Below are positions 47,016 to 56,664 of a DNA stretch of 64,000 bases, in pieces (the first letter of the stretch is position 1; every line of letters begins with the position of its first letter). The stretch is from positions 310,001-374,000 of the forward strand of contig NZ_JAMGSI010000002.1 in NCBI RefSeq assembly GCF_023516715.1, in the 5' to 3' direction. The DNA is from Akkermansia massiliensis. Lineage in GTDB: Bacteria > Verrucomicrobiota > Verrucomicrobiia > Verrucomicrobiales > Akkermansiaceae. Below the pieces are notes generated by a model. The model had not been told where the DNA came from, did not search any database, and saw nothing but the letters and a program-made list of their open reading frames with translations. The translations under genes and the position numbers were made by a program.

Positions 47016-49022
47016 ATGGCCAAGTCCTTTTCCATGGAGAGCCTGAACGCGGCCCAGAGGAAGGCCGTACAGACCCTGCAGGGGCCCGTGCTGATCCTGG
47101 CCGGGGCCGGAACGGGCAAGACGCGCACCGTCACCTGCCGCATCGCCCACATGGTGGACCGCGGCATCAGCCCCAAAAGCATCCTGGCCGTGACGTTCAC
47201 GAACAAGGCCGCCCTGGAAATGAGGGAGCGCGTAGGCCAGATGGTGGAACGGAAGGCGGCCCGCCAGATCATGGTGAGCACCTTCCACTCCCTCTGCGTG
47301 CGCATCCTGCGGGAGGACATAGGCCGGCTGGGGTACAAGACCAATTTCACCATTTACAGCGGTTCCGAGCAGAGCGGACTGATCCGGCGCCTGATCGTAC
47401 GCCACGGCGGCATCACGGAAAAAATCACCCCCAAGGACGTGCTGTCCGCCATGAGCCGGATGAAGAATAGCGGCCTGGGCCTGGATTCCATTGAAGACAA
47501 CCTGACGGCCAACATCGCCGCCTCCTACCAGCGGGAGCTTCAGGCGCAGAATTCCGTGGATTTTGACGACCTGCTGATTCTGGCGGACAAGCTGCTGAAG
47601 GAGCACCGGGACGTCAGGGAGGCGTGGCAGCAGCGCTTCCGCTATATCACCGTGGATGAGTTCCAGGATACCAACAGCCTCCAGATGAGCCTGCTGGGAC
47701 ACTTGGTGGGTCCCGCGCACAACGTCTGCGTGGTGGGCGACGACGACCAGTCCATCTACGGCTGGCGCGGCGCCCAGATCAGCAACATCCTGGAGTTCGA
47801 ACGCTTTTTCCCGAACCCCGCCGTCATCAAGCTGGAGGAGAATTACCGCTGCACCGCCCCCATCCTGGACGCGGCCAACGCCCTGATCCGCCACAACCTG
47901 GGCCGGAGGGACAAGACGCTGCGCGCCCACAAGGGCGGCGGAGAAGCAGTGAGGCTGATTTCCATGCCCGGAGACGCGGAGGAAGCGGAGTTCATCATCA
48001 CGGACATTGAAAACGTCCGCAGGCAGGAGGAGCGCCCCTGGGAGGATTTCGCCATCCTGTTCCGGGCCAACACCCAGAGCCGCATTATTGAACAGACGCT
48101 CCGGGAGCACAAGATTCCCTACCGCATGGTGGGGGCGCAGAGCTTCTTTGACCGCAAGGAGGTGAAGGACCTCATTTCCTACCTGGCGACCATTGAAAAC
48201 CCGCAGGCTGACGAATACCTGCTGCGCATCCTCAATACGCCCCCGCGCGGCATCAGCGAGCTGACCAGTCACCTGGCCATCGACTGGAGCCGGGAACACG
48301 GCAACAGCGTATGGGCCGCCCTGCAGGACGACGAATTCCTGGCCACACTCTCCACCCGCGCCCGCAACAGCGTGCTGGAGTTCAACGACCTGATTGCCAG
48401 ATACATCGACCTTTTCCAGGATAAGGAGACCGATTTTGGAGACGCCCTGGAACAGCTCATTGAAGAAACCGGATTCAGCGAGTACGTCACGCGCCTGTGC
48501 AAGACGGAGGCAGAAATCCAGAAGCGGCTGGTATCCATCGGGGACGTGAAAGCCTCCCTCCGCAACTTCTGGCAGCCCGGAAAAACCCTCCGGGACTATC
48601 TGGCCCAGGTCACTCTGGACAAGGAGGACAATGACGACGACGTGGAGAACAAGCCCGGCGTGTGCCTGATTACCATGCACGCCGCCAAGGGGCTGGAATT
48701 CCCGGTGGTGTACCTCGTGGGACTGGAAGAAGGCATCCTGCCCCACAAGCGTTCCCTGGAAGACGGCAACTGTGACGAAGAACGCCGCCTGCTTTACGTG
48801 GGCATCACGCGCGCCCAGGAAAAACTCATGCTGACCTATTGCGCCACGCGCCTGCGCTACGGGGACCGCATGCCCTGCCAGCGTTCCTCTTTCCTGAGTG
48901 AAATTCCTCCCCACCTGATGGATTATTCCAAATGGGAGGATCTCATGAATGCGGAAGCGACGGAAGAGGAGTCCGGAAACTTTTTCGACTCCCTCCGCAG
49001 CATGCTTCTGGAAGATGAATAA
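47016..49022 (+). CDS. UvrD/Rep-type superfamily 1 DNA helicase
   Basis: A 668-aa 3'-5' helicase. All SF1A motifs are present: Walker A LAGAGTGKTRT, motif Ia VTFTNKAALEMRER, motif Ic STFHSLC, Walker B VDEFQDTN, motif III GDDDQSIYGWRGA, motif IV ILFRANTQSR, motif V TMHAAKGLEF and motif VI RRLLYVGITRA. It begins right after the fmt stop with no spacer. The length (668 aa) is nearer to Rep (about 670) than to UvrD/PcrA (about 720), and it lacks a long C-terminal extension. The exact subfamily is not certain. Confidence 0.93.
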   Translation: MAKSFSMESLNAAQRKAVQTLQGPVLILAGAGTGKTRTVTCRIAHMVDRGISPKSILAVTFTNKAALEMRERVGQMVERKAARQIMVSTFHSLCVRILREDIGRLGYKTNFTIYSGSEQSGLIRRLIVRHGGITEKITPKDVLSAMSRMKNSGLGLDSIEDNLTANIAASYQRELQAQNSVDFDDLLILADKLLKEHRDVREAWQQRFRYITVDEFQDTNSLQMSLLGHLVGPAHNVCVVGDDDQSIYGWRGAQISNILEFERFFPNPAVIKLEENYRCTAPILDAANALIRHNLGRRDKTLRAHKGGGEAVRLISMPGDAEEAEFIITDIENVRRQEERPWEDFAILFRANTQSRIIEQTLREHKIPYRMVGAQSFFDRKEVKDLISYLATIENPQADEYLLRILNTPPRGISELTSHLAIDWSREHGNSVWAALQDDEFLATLSTRARNSVLEFNDLIARYIDLFQDKETDFGDALEQLIEETGFSEYVTRLCKTEAEIQKRLVSIGDVKASLRNFWQPGKTLRDYLAQVTLDKEDNDDDVENKPGVCLITMHAAKGLEFPVVYLVGLEEGILPHKRSLEDGNCDEERRLLYVGITRAQEKLMLTYCATRLRYGDRMPCQRSSFLSEIPPHLMDYSKWEDLMNAEATEEESGNFFDSLRSMLLEDE

Positions 49023-49053
49023 AAGGCAGCCGGGTGCTTCACCGGCTGCCTTT
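49022..49053. terminator. Bidirectional terminator between the helicase and PEP-CTERM genes
   Basis: A perfect 12-bp stem (49022-49033 with 49042-49053) and an 8-nt loop. It is followed by TTTAAA on plus and TTTTATT on minus, serving both convergent genes. Confidence 0.82.
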
Positions 49054-49084
49054 AAACCATGAGTTATTTTTTACCGGGACAGGT

Positions 49085-49939
49085 TTAGCGGGAACGGCGG
49101 CGGCGCATCAGCAGGGCCGCCAGTCCAAAAAGGCTGAGGGAAGCCGTGGCCGGTTCCGGAACAGCCAGGCTCGGCATTCCGTCCCTGACTGCCAGGGCGG
49201 ACATTCCGTAGTCGCCGGCCAGGGAAAGCAGGCTGTCGGAGAAGTCCATCGTGACCGAAGAGCTGGGATTGAAAGAAGAATTGGTTTCAAACTGCCAGGT
49301 CAGCATGAACGTACCGCTGGAAAGCAGGGTAGCCAGGCTACCGCCGCTGATGTGAAGCAGATCCACTACCTGCCCGTTGGAGCCGGCCAGATAGATATTC
49401 TTGACGTTGATACCAGTACCGGTCAGGTTCACGGGGCTGTTCGTTCCCCACGTGGCCACATTTGCCAAGCCGCTTATGGTGAACACGGAAGACATCGTAT
49501 AGGAACTATTGGCCTGAAATCCGGTGACGCTAACGTCACCGGGGGCGACGAGGCCTCCCACCCCAAGAACCAGGGTCTCATTCCACCCGCGGGTGGTCTT
49601 GGCGGCATCCAGGTCATAGCCGTAAGCCTGCTTCCACATGTTCAGGCCGCCGGTCCCGATCGTGTGCGTACCGTACATGTTGCTGTTGGTAGCCTGCACT
49701 CCTCCGAGCAGACCGCCGGAGATGTTATACGTAACCTGAATCGCGGACGCCGTACCGTCCGTAGCTTTCATGGAATTGCCGGTCGTGCGGTTGCCACTTG
49801 TCATTGTACCGCTTGCCAAATTCCACGGAGCGGAATAGGTGTTCGAACTTTCGCCGAACGAAACCATTGTCGTTTTCCCCCATCCCGGTGCGGAGCACAG
49901 GAGAGCAAGGAGCGACATTATACATAAACGCATTTTCAT
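49085..49939 (-). CDS. PEP-CTERM sorted secreted protein
   Basis: A 284-aa exported protein with signal peptide MKMRLCIMSLLALLCSAPGW and a tail VPEPATASLSLFGLAALLM, then RRRRSR. The body is Ser/Thr/Asn/Gly-rich with beta-strand patterns and has no catalytic motif. The tail is closely related to those of the pair at 33837 and 34884, while the body is unrelated by eye. The start at 49939 is chosen by the signal peptide; the frame is open further upstream. Confidence 0.85.
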   Translation of the reverse strand: MKMRLCIMSLLALLCSAPGWGKTTMVSFGESSNTYSAPWNLASGTMTSGNRTTGNSMKATDGTASAIQVTYNISGGLLGGVQATNSNMYGTHTIGTGGLNMWKQAYGYDLDAAKTTRGWNETLVLGVGGLVAPGDVSVTGFQANSSYTMSSVFTISGLANVATWGTNSPVNLTGTGINVKNIYLAGSNGQVVDLLHISGGSLATLLSSGTFMLTWQFETNSSFNPSSSVTMDFSDSLLSLAGDYGMSALAVRDGMPSLAVPEPATASLSLFGLAALLMRRRRSR

Positions 49940-50184
49940 ATCATCAACAGAGATGGAGTTTTTCCGTTTGCTTATATCCTGTTGACGTCTTTCCTTTGAT
50001 TGACGATCAACAAGGGATTTGACTCGAACCCGCCTCCCAGGTTCACACGATAGATGAAAAAAAAGTCCCATTTTTTCAATTTCACACGCAATTCGTTTAG
50101 ATACAACAAGAAAGCATTTGTCATCCGTTTTGACATCCTTTTCCGCTCCAAGGGCTTCAGGGCAGGTTCATCCTCCTTTCCGGG
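49940..50184. other. AT-rich region upstream of the third PEP-CTERM gene
   Basis: Noticeably AT-richer than the flanks and without a credible gene; with the following terminator it makes a 309-nt gap. It probably contains the promoter of the minus-strand PEP-CTERM gene, but no clear -35/-10 pair was found. Confidence 0.4.
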
Positions 50185-50219
50185 CACAAAAAATCCCCCC
50201 GGCCTGGACCGGAGGGATT
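50185..50219 (-). terminator. Terminator of the symporter/galK operon
   Basis: An 11-bp stem with one mismatch (50192-50202 with 50209-50219), a 6-nt loop and a run of six T on the minus strand. It lies 30 nt past the symporter stop. Confidence 0.85.
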
Positions 50220-50248
50220 GAAAAACACAGGCTTAACGCCCCTGTCCG

Positions 50249-52543
50249 TCACCAGAAGATGATGTACAGGGCAACCGTCGCGGCAATCACGAACCAGCCG
50301 AATATCTTGGCGCGTGAAGAGGACTGGAGGGCCACCACGCCTCTATCGGGCAGCACGATGGACTGTCCGCCGCGGGCGACGTTCACTGCCGTGAAGATGA
50401 AGCCGATGATCACCACCGTAATAAAGCACACGGCCATGCGGTTCAGGAAGGCCATTTCCGGCTGCCATATCTTCAAGGCTCCGTACAGGAGGGCATTGAT
50501 GACAATACCCAGCCAGCCGAAGATGCGCGGGCACTTGGGCACGAAGAAGCCGAAGAGGAACACGCACAGGGCACCAGGACTCAGGAAGCCCTGGAATTCC
50601 TGGATGAAGTTGAAGATTCCTCCGAAAGCAGGGCTGTCCAGGAACGGCGCAATGCACAGCGCAATCACGGCGCACACCAGCAGGCCGATCTTGCCAACAG
50701 TAACAAGCTCCGTGGGCTTCGCGTTCCTGCGAAGCTTGTTGTAAATGTCCATCGTAAAGATGGTGGAGGCGGAGTTCAGCATGGACGCCAGGGAAGACAC
50801 CACCGCGCCGAAGAGTGCGGCAAGCACAAACCACGTCCAGCCCGTGCCGGGCAGCAGCTTCCTGATCAGCGTGCCGAAGGCGGAGTCATAGTCAAAGCCC
50901 ACCAGGGTATCCGTCAGATAATAGTTGTCCGAGTTGTCTACGGCCGGCTTGATGATCTTGCTGTTAAGCGAGGCGATCTTTTCCACGAACGGAGCGCGTT
51001 CCGCCAGAGTAGTCTGGTCATTGGCGGCATCCGCCTTCAGATCGGCGCAGGCCTGTTTCAATTCGGCCATGACCTCGCCGCCAACCTTCATCACCTCCGC
51101 GTTATGCAGGGCGTGGGCGCAGCCTTCTTCCACGTTTTCCACCAGGAAGCTGTCCGTAAGCTTGTAGATGACGGGACGGCCCTGGACCTTGGCGGGGTCT
51201 TCCGCGTTGCGGATTTCCGCCGCGTACTTCACTTCGGCCTGTTCCTTCAGGTCATTGCGGTACAGGTTGTAGGCCAGAATGCCAGGCACTACCACCACAA
51301 ACGGAATGATGAGCTTGAGGAACGCGGCGAACACGATGCCCATCTGGCCTTCCGCCAGGGACTTGGAAGCCAGCGTACGCTGCATGATGTACTGGTTCAG
51401 GCCCCAGTAGAAGAAGTTGGGAATCCAGAGACCCAGGCAAAGGGCCGTCCACGGGATTTCCGCATCGTCAGCAGGGCGGATCATGTGGAGCTTGCCGCCC
51501 ACGGTATTCACGCCGCTGGCCGCATCGCCGGAGTTGAGTTCAAAGAAGCGCGTCACCCCGTGCCAGAGGCTGTCCGAGGGATTTCCCAGGGAAGCGACCG
51601 TTGCGCCGGAATTGGCGGCGGCAGACTGCACCAGATGGTTCGGGTCCGCACCGCTCAGCGCCATCAGGGCAAAATATGCCACCACGCCGCCGCCTACAAT
51701 CAGGGCGGCGCCCCAGAACAGGTCCGTCCAGGCGCAGGCTTTCAAACCGCCCACGAACACGTATACCGTAGCACAGAAGGCAATGATGATGCAGCCCACG
51801 GTGATGTTGCCGAAGTCAATGCCCATGGCAGTGTACCCCGTAAAGAACACGGAGATAACCTTGGCGCCGGCGTAAATCACGCCCGCAGTCGGCACGCCCA
51901 CCAGAATCAGCAGCGTAGCAATGGCCATCAGGGAACGCGCCAGCGTATTATAGCGGTATTCCAGGAATTCGGGAATGGTGTATACACCGCCCTTCAGCAG
52001 CTTGGGAAGGAAGCAGAAGGCCACGACTACCAGCGTGATGGCGGCCAGCCATTCATACCCGGCGATCGCCATGCCAACCCAGTTGGCGGCCTTGCCGGAC
52101 ATCCCCACAAACTGTTCCGTGGAAATGTTGGCGGCGATCAGGGAGAAACCCACCAGCCACCAGGTCAGGCCGCGGCCGGCCAGGAAGTAGTCTGAAGCGC
52201 CTTTGGTCTTCTTTTCTTCCTCCGTTTCCTCAGGATCACGGCTTTTCCAGATGCCCAGGGCGATTACGCCCACCACAACCACACAGAACAGGATGACTTC
52301 CGTTATGGAAAGGGGGGCTGTCTTGGGTTCAGCGGAGGCTTCCGGAGCTGCCTGGGAGGCAACGGCGGCGGAGGCCGCCGGCTGAAGTTCCGCAGCCGGC
52401 TGTGCTTCCGCAGCGGGGGTCACGGCCGGAGCGGCCAGGGCGGGCTGCGCATCAGCCGCCGGTGCGGGCACGGAGCCCTCCTGGGCGGAAACGCCCCACG
52501 TCATCAGGGCCAGAGCCCCGAATATGGTTGCTAGTGTTCTCAT
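50249..52543 (-). CDS. Sodium/solute symporter (SGLT-like), probable galactose transporter
   Basis: A 764-aa member of the sodium:solute symporter family. Helices show the family signatures: SDYFLAGRGLTWWLVGFSLI, AANISTEQFVGMSGKA, GVYTIPEFLEYRYN, and a late VVSSLASMLNSASTIFTMDI with the sodium-2-site Ser residues. Two features are unusual. The N-terminus has a signal peptide (about 1-20) and an Ala/Pro/Gln-rich stretch of about 55 residues before the first helix. A hydrophilic insert of about 130 residues (427-555) interrupts the helices. It follows galK by 12 nt, so galactose or a related sugar is the likely substrate. Confidence 0.85.
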   Translation of the reverse strand: MRTLATIFGALALMTWGVSAQEGSVPAPAADAQPALAAPAVTPAAEAQPAAELQPAASAAVASQAAPEASAEPKTAPLSITEVILFCVVVVGVIALGIWKSRDPEETEEEKKTKGASDYFLAGRGLTWWLVGFSLIAANISTEQFVGMSGKAANWVGMAIAGYEWLAAITLVVVAFCFLPKLLKGGVYTIPEFLEYRYNTLARSLMAIATLLILVGVPTAGVIYAGAKVISVFFTGYTAMGIDFGNITVGCIIIAFCATVYVFVGGLKACAWTDLFWGAALIVGGGVVAYFALMALSGADPNHLVQSAAANSGATVASLGNPSDSLWHGVTRFFELNSGDAASGVNTVGGKLHMIRPADDAEIPWTALCLGLWIPNFFYWGLNQYIMQRTLASKSLAEGQMGIVFAAFLKLIIPFVVVVPGILAYNLYRNDLKEQAEVKYAAEIRNAEDPAKVQGRPVIYKLTDSFLVENVEEGCAHALHNAEVMKVGGEVMAELKQACADLKADAANDQTTLAERAPFVEKIASLNSKIIKPAVDNSDNYYLTDTLVGFDYDSAFGTLIRKLLPGTGWTWFVLAALFGAVVSSLASMLNSASTIFTMDIYNKLRRNAKPTELVTVGKIGLLVCAVIALCIAPFLDSPAFGGIFNFIQEFQGFLSPGALCVFLFGFFVPKCPRIFGWLGIVINALLYGALKIWQPEMAFLNRMAVCFITVVIIGFIFTAVNVARGGQSIVLPDRGVVALQSSSRAKIFGWFVIAATVALYIIFW

Positions 52544-52555
52544 AATCAGTATGGA

Positions 52556-53734
52556 TTAAGCTTGGTACAGGACACGGGCGCCTTCTCCGGCACAGGTCAC
52601 AAGGTAAGTGGTTTCAATGCCCGTTTCCTGGCAGTAGCCGTCCAGAAGCTCGCGGGCCACCTTGTCCACGTCTTCCGTCTTCACCAGGGCCACGATGCAC
52701 CCGCCGAAGCCGCCGCCCGTCATGCGCGCGCCGTAAATGGAGGATGCGGAAGGAATGCGGTCGCAGAGGGAAACCAGGGTATCCACTTCCGCGCAGGAAA
52801 CTTCATAATCGTCACGCAGGGAGGCGTGGCTGCCGCGCATGGCTACGCCGGCTTCATCCCAGTCGCCGCGGGCAAGGGCGTTCGCAAAGGCGTTTACGCG
52901 GGCGTTTTCACCAATGACGTGGCGGGCGCGGCGGTAGCGCACGTCGCCAAGCTGTTCCTTGAAGGATTCCAGCAGCTCCAGCGTGGCTTCCCGCAGGGAG
53001 GGCACGCCCATGATGGCGGAGGCTTCCTCGCACTGCTTGCGGCGCTGGCCGTAGGCTCCGTCCGCCAGGGAGTGTTTCACGGCGCTGTCCAGCACCAGCA
53101 CGGAGACGGACTCGTTGTTCATCGGCACCAGTTCATATTCCAGCGTGGCGCAGTCCAGCTTGAGGGCCATGCCCTTCTTTCCGTTGGCGGAAATAAACTG
53201 GTCCATGATGCCGCAGGGAACGTTCACGAATTCATGTTCCACGGCCTGGCCGATCAAGGCCACTTCCTTGGGATCAATTTCAACCCCGGCGAAAGCGGCA
53301 AGCGCCGTGCAGACGGAAACTTCAAGAGCGGCGCTGGAGGAAAGGCCGCCGCCGCGGGGCACGTTGCTGTCAATCAGCATGTCCACCGGACCGATTTCTA
53401 CGCCGCGCCTGTGCAGGTTGGCCAGAACGCCGCGGACGTAGTTGGACCAGAACGGATCGCCGGGAACCAGGGCGTCCTCCACCGCAATTTCATGGATCTG
53501 GTCGCCCAGGGAGCCGCAGAAGCGGTGCTTGCCCACGGGGGAGGGAGCCACAGCCACAACACAGTGGTTATCAAGAGCCATGGGCATCACAAAGCCATTA
53601 TTATAATCCGTGTGCTCACCGATGAGGTTCACACGCCCCGGCGCCGCAGCCACGTGAGTCGGCTCCTGACCGAAATACTCGATGAAATACGGAGTCACCG
53701 TTTCTTTAGAGATTTCTCGCTGAACTAAATCCAT
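52556..53734 (-). CDS. galK: Galactokinase
   Basis: A 392-aa GHMP kinase that phosphorylates galactose at C1. It has the galactokinase start motif (PGRVNLIGEHTDYNNGF), the ATP loop PRGGGLSSSAALEVS, the catalytic Asp in CGIMDQFISANG, and motif 3 MTGGGFGGCIVALV. The start at 53734 (MDLVQRE) gives the usual spacing to the first motif; an in-frame ATG at 53755 has a better purine tract. It forms an operon with the sugar symporter downstream, consistent with use of galactose released from mucin glycans. Confidence 0.94.
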   Translation of the reverse strand: MDLVQREISKETVTPYFIEYFGQEPTHVAAAPGRVNLIGEHTDYNNGFVMPMALDNHCVVAVAPSPVGKHRFCGSLGDQIHEIAVEDALVPGDPFWSNYVRGVLANLHRRGVEIGPVDMLIDSNVPRGGGLSSSAALEVSVCTALAAFAGVEIDPKEVALIGQAVEHEFVNVPCGIMDQFISANGKKGMALKLDCATLEYELVPMNNESVSVLVLDSAVKHSLADGAYGQRRKQCEEASAIMGVPSLREATLELLESFKEQLGDVRYRRARHVIGENARVNAFANALARGDWDEAGVAMRGSHASLRDDYEVSCAEVDTLVSLCDRIPSASSIYGARMTGGGFGGCIVALVKTEDVDKVARELLDGYCQETGIETTYLVTCAGEGARVLYQA

Positions 53735-53963
53735 AGTGGGCTGATTCTGCCCCATCCCTTTCCGCACCTCAAGGTTAAAGTCTCCGCCCCGCAACAATTT
53801 TCTTCATTTTCAACCAAATATTCCAAGCACCCGTTGCCAGCCGCCCGCATTCCTTTCAAAAACGGGCCTGCACCGGCCGGCCACGAGGCGCCAGCCCCTC
53901 CAAATCCCGTTGCAAACGACGGCCTCCGGCCTGCATTTCAGGGATGCGGGGAAAGGCGGAGCG

Positions 53964-55340
53964 TCACTTCGCCCCGCGGGCGAACAGTACCGCCGGGACA
54001 GTTTTCAGGAGCAGTTTGACATCCAGCCACAGGGACCAGTTGTCAATGTACTCCATGTCCAGCTCCACCAGTTTTTCAAATTCCCGGATGTTGCTGCGCC
54101 CGGCTATCTGCCAGTACCCCGTCACCCCGGGCAAAACGCTCAGCCTGCGGCGGTGGGCGTCACTGGTAAAGGCCTCCGTCTCATAAACAGGGAGCGGCCG
54201 CGGCCCCACCAGGCTCATTTCCCCTTTCAGCACGTTGATGAGCTGGGGAAGTTCGTCTATGCTGAATTTGCGCAGGAAGCGGCCGAAGGGGAAGATGCGA
54301 GGGTCATGCTCCAGCTTGAAGATGGGGCCGTTCATGTCGTTGCCGTAACTGGCCTTCACCTCATCCAGCCTCTTGTCCGCATCCCGGTACATGGTGCGGA
54401 ATTTCCACATGCCGAATTCCCGGCCATACAGGCCGGAACGCTTCTGGCGGTAGAAGACGGGACCGCGGTCAGACAGCTTGATGCCTACGGCCGCCAGCAC
54501 CCACAGGGGGAACGTGCCCACCAGAAGCAGGAGCGCGCCCACCCAGTCCAGTATCTTTTTCAACTGCCAGGAGGTGGTGTAGGGAATGGGGGTGGACTTG
54601 TACACCAGCATTCTGGTTCCTCCCAGCACGCCAAAATAGGTTTTATGCACGTCGGGCATGCTCACTACCATGCTCGCGTAAAAATCCACTCCCATCTTGC
54701 CGCACAGCTCCACCAGGCACCGCGCCACGGCGGAGTCCACCTCCTCCGGAAGAAACACCACCTTGCTGATGCAGCCCTTGATCAGCAAATTCCTGACTTC
54801 CGCGCGGTCCACCTCTTCCGGAGCCATCACCAGCAGTTCATCCTTGAAGTCCACATGGTCGCTTTCCAGCATCTTGCGGAACTCCTTCACATGGTCCGGA
54901 ATGCCCACCACCAGCGTGGGGGCCTCCTCCACCAGCCTCTTTTCCGCCCGGAACCGGCTGATGCGCAGCCAGAGGGCGCCCAGGAACGTGAGCAGATAGG
55001 CCAGGGTCTGGACAATAATGTTCGCGGAAAAGGGAACAAAGTACTTCCACGTCACTATGCTCAACACCACAAAACAGGCGTACGCCATGACAAACCGCCG
55101 GATGCTTCCGCCCAGCGTCATGCACCGGTAGTAAACGCCCAGCTGGTCACAGCAGACATACAGCAGCAGGGACATCGTCAGCGGCGTCAGCACCAGCGTG
55201 CGCAGCCGCCACGGTTCCGGAGCCACCCCCATCCATTGCCACGAAACGAACCCGACAACGAAGAAGATGACGAATGCGAGGATGGAAACGACAATTTTAT
55301 TGATCCCGTAGGTAGTACGGTCTGCATTTTGAATCAGCAT
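53964..55340 (-). CDS. Undecaprenyl-phosphate sugar-1-phosphate transferase
   Basis: A 458-aa polyprenyl glycosylphosphotransferase of the WbaP/ExoY group, which loads the first sugar phosphate onto undecaprenyl phosphate for surface polysaccharide. Four or five N-terminal helices and a CoA-binding-like cytosolic domain (LVVGIPDHVKEFRKMLE) precede a single helix. The catalytic domain follows: YRQKRSGLYGREFGMWKFRT, then DPRIFPFGRFLRKFSIDELP, QLINVLKGEMSLVGPRP, and GVTGYWQIAGRS. The start at 55340 precedes the first helix; an ATG at 55403 is possible. No other polysaccharide gene is adjacent. Confidence 0.88.
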   Translation of the reverse strand: MLIQNADRTTYGINKIVVSILAFVIFFVVGFVSWQWMGVAPEPWRLRTLVLTPLTMSLLLYVCCDQLGVYYRCMTLGGSIRRFVMAYACFVVLSIVTWKYFVPFSANIIVQTLAYLLTFLGALWLRISRFRAEKRLVEEAPTLVVGIPDHVKEFRKMLESDHVDFKDELLVMAPEEVDRAEVRNLLIKGCISKVVFLPEEVDSAVARCLVELCGKMGVDFYASMVVSMPDVHKTYFGVLGGTRMLVYKSTPIPYTTSWQLKKILDWVGALLLLVGTFPLWVLAAVGIKLSDRGPVFYRQKRSGLYGREFGMWKFRTMYRDADKRLDEVKASYGNDMNGPIFKLEHDPRIFPFGRFLRKFSIDELPQLINVLKGEMSLVGPRPLPVYETEAFTSDAHRRRLSVLPGVTGYWQIAGRSNIREFEKLVELDMEYIDNWSLWLDVKLLLKTVPAVLFARGAK

Positions 55341-55740
55341 CGAGAGAGTGTAAGTTAGTCGGCACTTAAAGTGCGCTGTCCCGGTCTTTTTGTCAAGTTG
55401 CATGCTCACCCTGCCGCTTTCCGCCCGGAATAATGCGCCCTTCCGGACGGTCTTCCTGTCTCCGGACGGGCGGAAAGCCCAAAATGACGGTATACCGGCT
55501 TGCAAGAATCCGGCTCCCTGTGCATTGGTATACGCGTCAATCGACCGGACTGGTACCGCACCTAGCCTGATCGCCCCCCTATCAGACCACGCATGGACCG
55601 TTGATCGGGGCACGGGGCATCCTTACTCCTGGCTTTTCTCATGGTAGCGGAACGTCCCGGCGATTTTCCGGATGGAACTTACTGCGTACAGCGATAAATC
55701 CGGCATGACACCAACATAATCATCAACTTAGAATATAAGT
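55341..55740. other. Intergenic region between the sugar transferase and RRM genes
   Basis: 400 nt between divergent genes. It probably holds both promoters. No clear regulatory element was identified. Confidence 0.4.
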
Positions 55741-56406
55741 ATGTCACAGCACAACACACAGGGAAGACAGGGCCAGGGAGCCCGTCGCCGCTATAACAAG
55801 GGCGGACGCTCCTATGGCAATGACCGCCGGGATTCCAGCGGCTACCGTCCCAAGTATAAAAAAGAAGCACCTGCCAAACTCTCCTTGTGGCAGCGTTTCC
55901 TGGGCCTCTTCGGCATCCGCCCGGCCAAGAACAACAAACCCGCCGCCAGGGATAAAGCCGCCGCCAAAACCAATACCCGCGTGGCCCGCAACAGGCAGGA
56001 GCGCGTTTCCGCTCCCAAGCAGCCCGTCTCCAACCGCAGGCTTTACGTGGGCAACCTTTCCTATGAAGCGACGGAAAGCGACCTTGAAGACGTATTCAAG
56101 GGCATCGGGGAAGTCAGCTCCGTGGAAATCATTTACAACCCCCGCACCCACAAGTCCAAGGGCTATGCCTTTGTGGAAATGAAGAAGATGGAAGATGCCG
56201 TCCGTTCCGTGGACATCCTCCACAACCAGCCCTTCATGGGCAGGAACCTGCTGGTCAGCGGCGCCAATGAACGCCAGGAACAGTCCCGGCAGCCCCGCGA
56301 AACCCGCGAGCCCCAGGAAGAACAAGTTTCCATGGAGGAAGTGAAGGAAACCTCCACTCCCCTGCTCCAGCCGGAAGCTTCCGCTCCCCAGGCCCAGGAA
56401 CAATAA
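55741..56406 (+). CDS. RRM-type RNA-binding protein
   Basis: A 221-aa protein with one RNA recognition motif at about residues 100-178: RNP2 LYVGNL and RNP1 KSKGYAFVEM. The N-terminal 95 residues are very basic and Arg/Gly/Asn-rich (GRQGQGARRRYNKGGRSYGN), suitable for nonspecific RNA contacts. The C-terminal tail is Gln/Glu/Pro-rich. Similar single-RRM proteins occur in cyanobacteria and Verrucomicrobiota, where some respond to cold. The gene is monocistronic with a strong terminator. Confidence 0.9.
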   Translation: MSQHNTQGRQGQGARRRYNKGGRSYGNDRRDSSGYRPKYKKEAPAKLSLWQRFLGLFGIRPAKNNKPAARDKAAAKTNTRVARNRQERVSAPKQPVSNRRLYVGNLSYEATESDLEDVFKGIGEVSSVEIIYNPRTHKSKGYAFVEMKKMEDAVRSVDILHNQPFMGRNLLVSGANERQEQSRQPRETREPQEEQVSMEEVKETSTPLLQPEASAPQAQEQ

Positions 56407-56420
56407 CCGTTTTATCATGC

Positions 56421-56460
56421 AGAAGCCGGCCTTTGGAAAAAGGCCGGCTTCTTGCGTTTA
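56421..56460 (+). terminator. Hairpin terminating the RRM gene
   Basis: A 13-bp GC-rich stem (56421-56433 with 56440-56452) 14 nt past the stop. The following sequence (TGCGTTTA) has only a short T-run. Confidence 0.7.
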
Positions 56461-56664
56461 CAGGACGACGCGTTTTATCCCTCTTTCACAAAATCCTCTT
56501 TCGCCCTCCGCCTTCTCTTTCCGGAAAACCTTCGGCCTCGCCCCGGTCAAAAACGTGCAAAACCATGCAGCCCACACGCTTGCGCCTATGCCGCCACGGA
56601 CTGGAAAAACTTGAAGCCCCGTGTCCCCCTTCCCGGCGACGGAATGAGAAAAGGACCATGACCG

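Noticed and set aside
46065-48914. A 949-codon open frame on the minus strand opposite fmt and the helicase
   Set aside because: It mirrors two genes with complete catalytic motifs; GC-rich codon bias leaves the antisense frame open. Its translation has no domain-like pattern.
50010-50050. A T-arm-like stretch (GGGTTCGAGTC on the minus strand) suggesting a tRNA fragment
   Set aside because: The stem does not close and no anticodon or acceptor arm can be built around it.
49972-50187. A 71-codon minus-strand frame upstream of the third PEP-CTERM gene
   Set aside because: It overlaps the symporter terminator and lies in AT-rich promoter-like DNA; the peptide has no family or signal.
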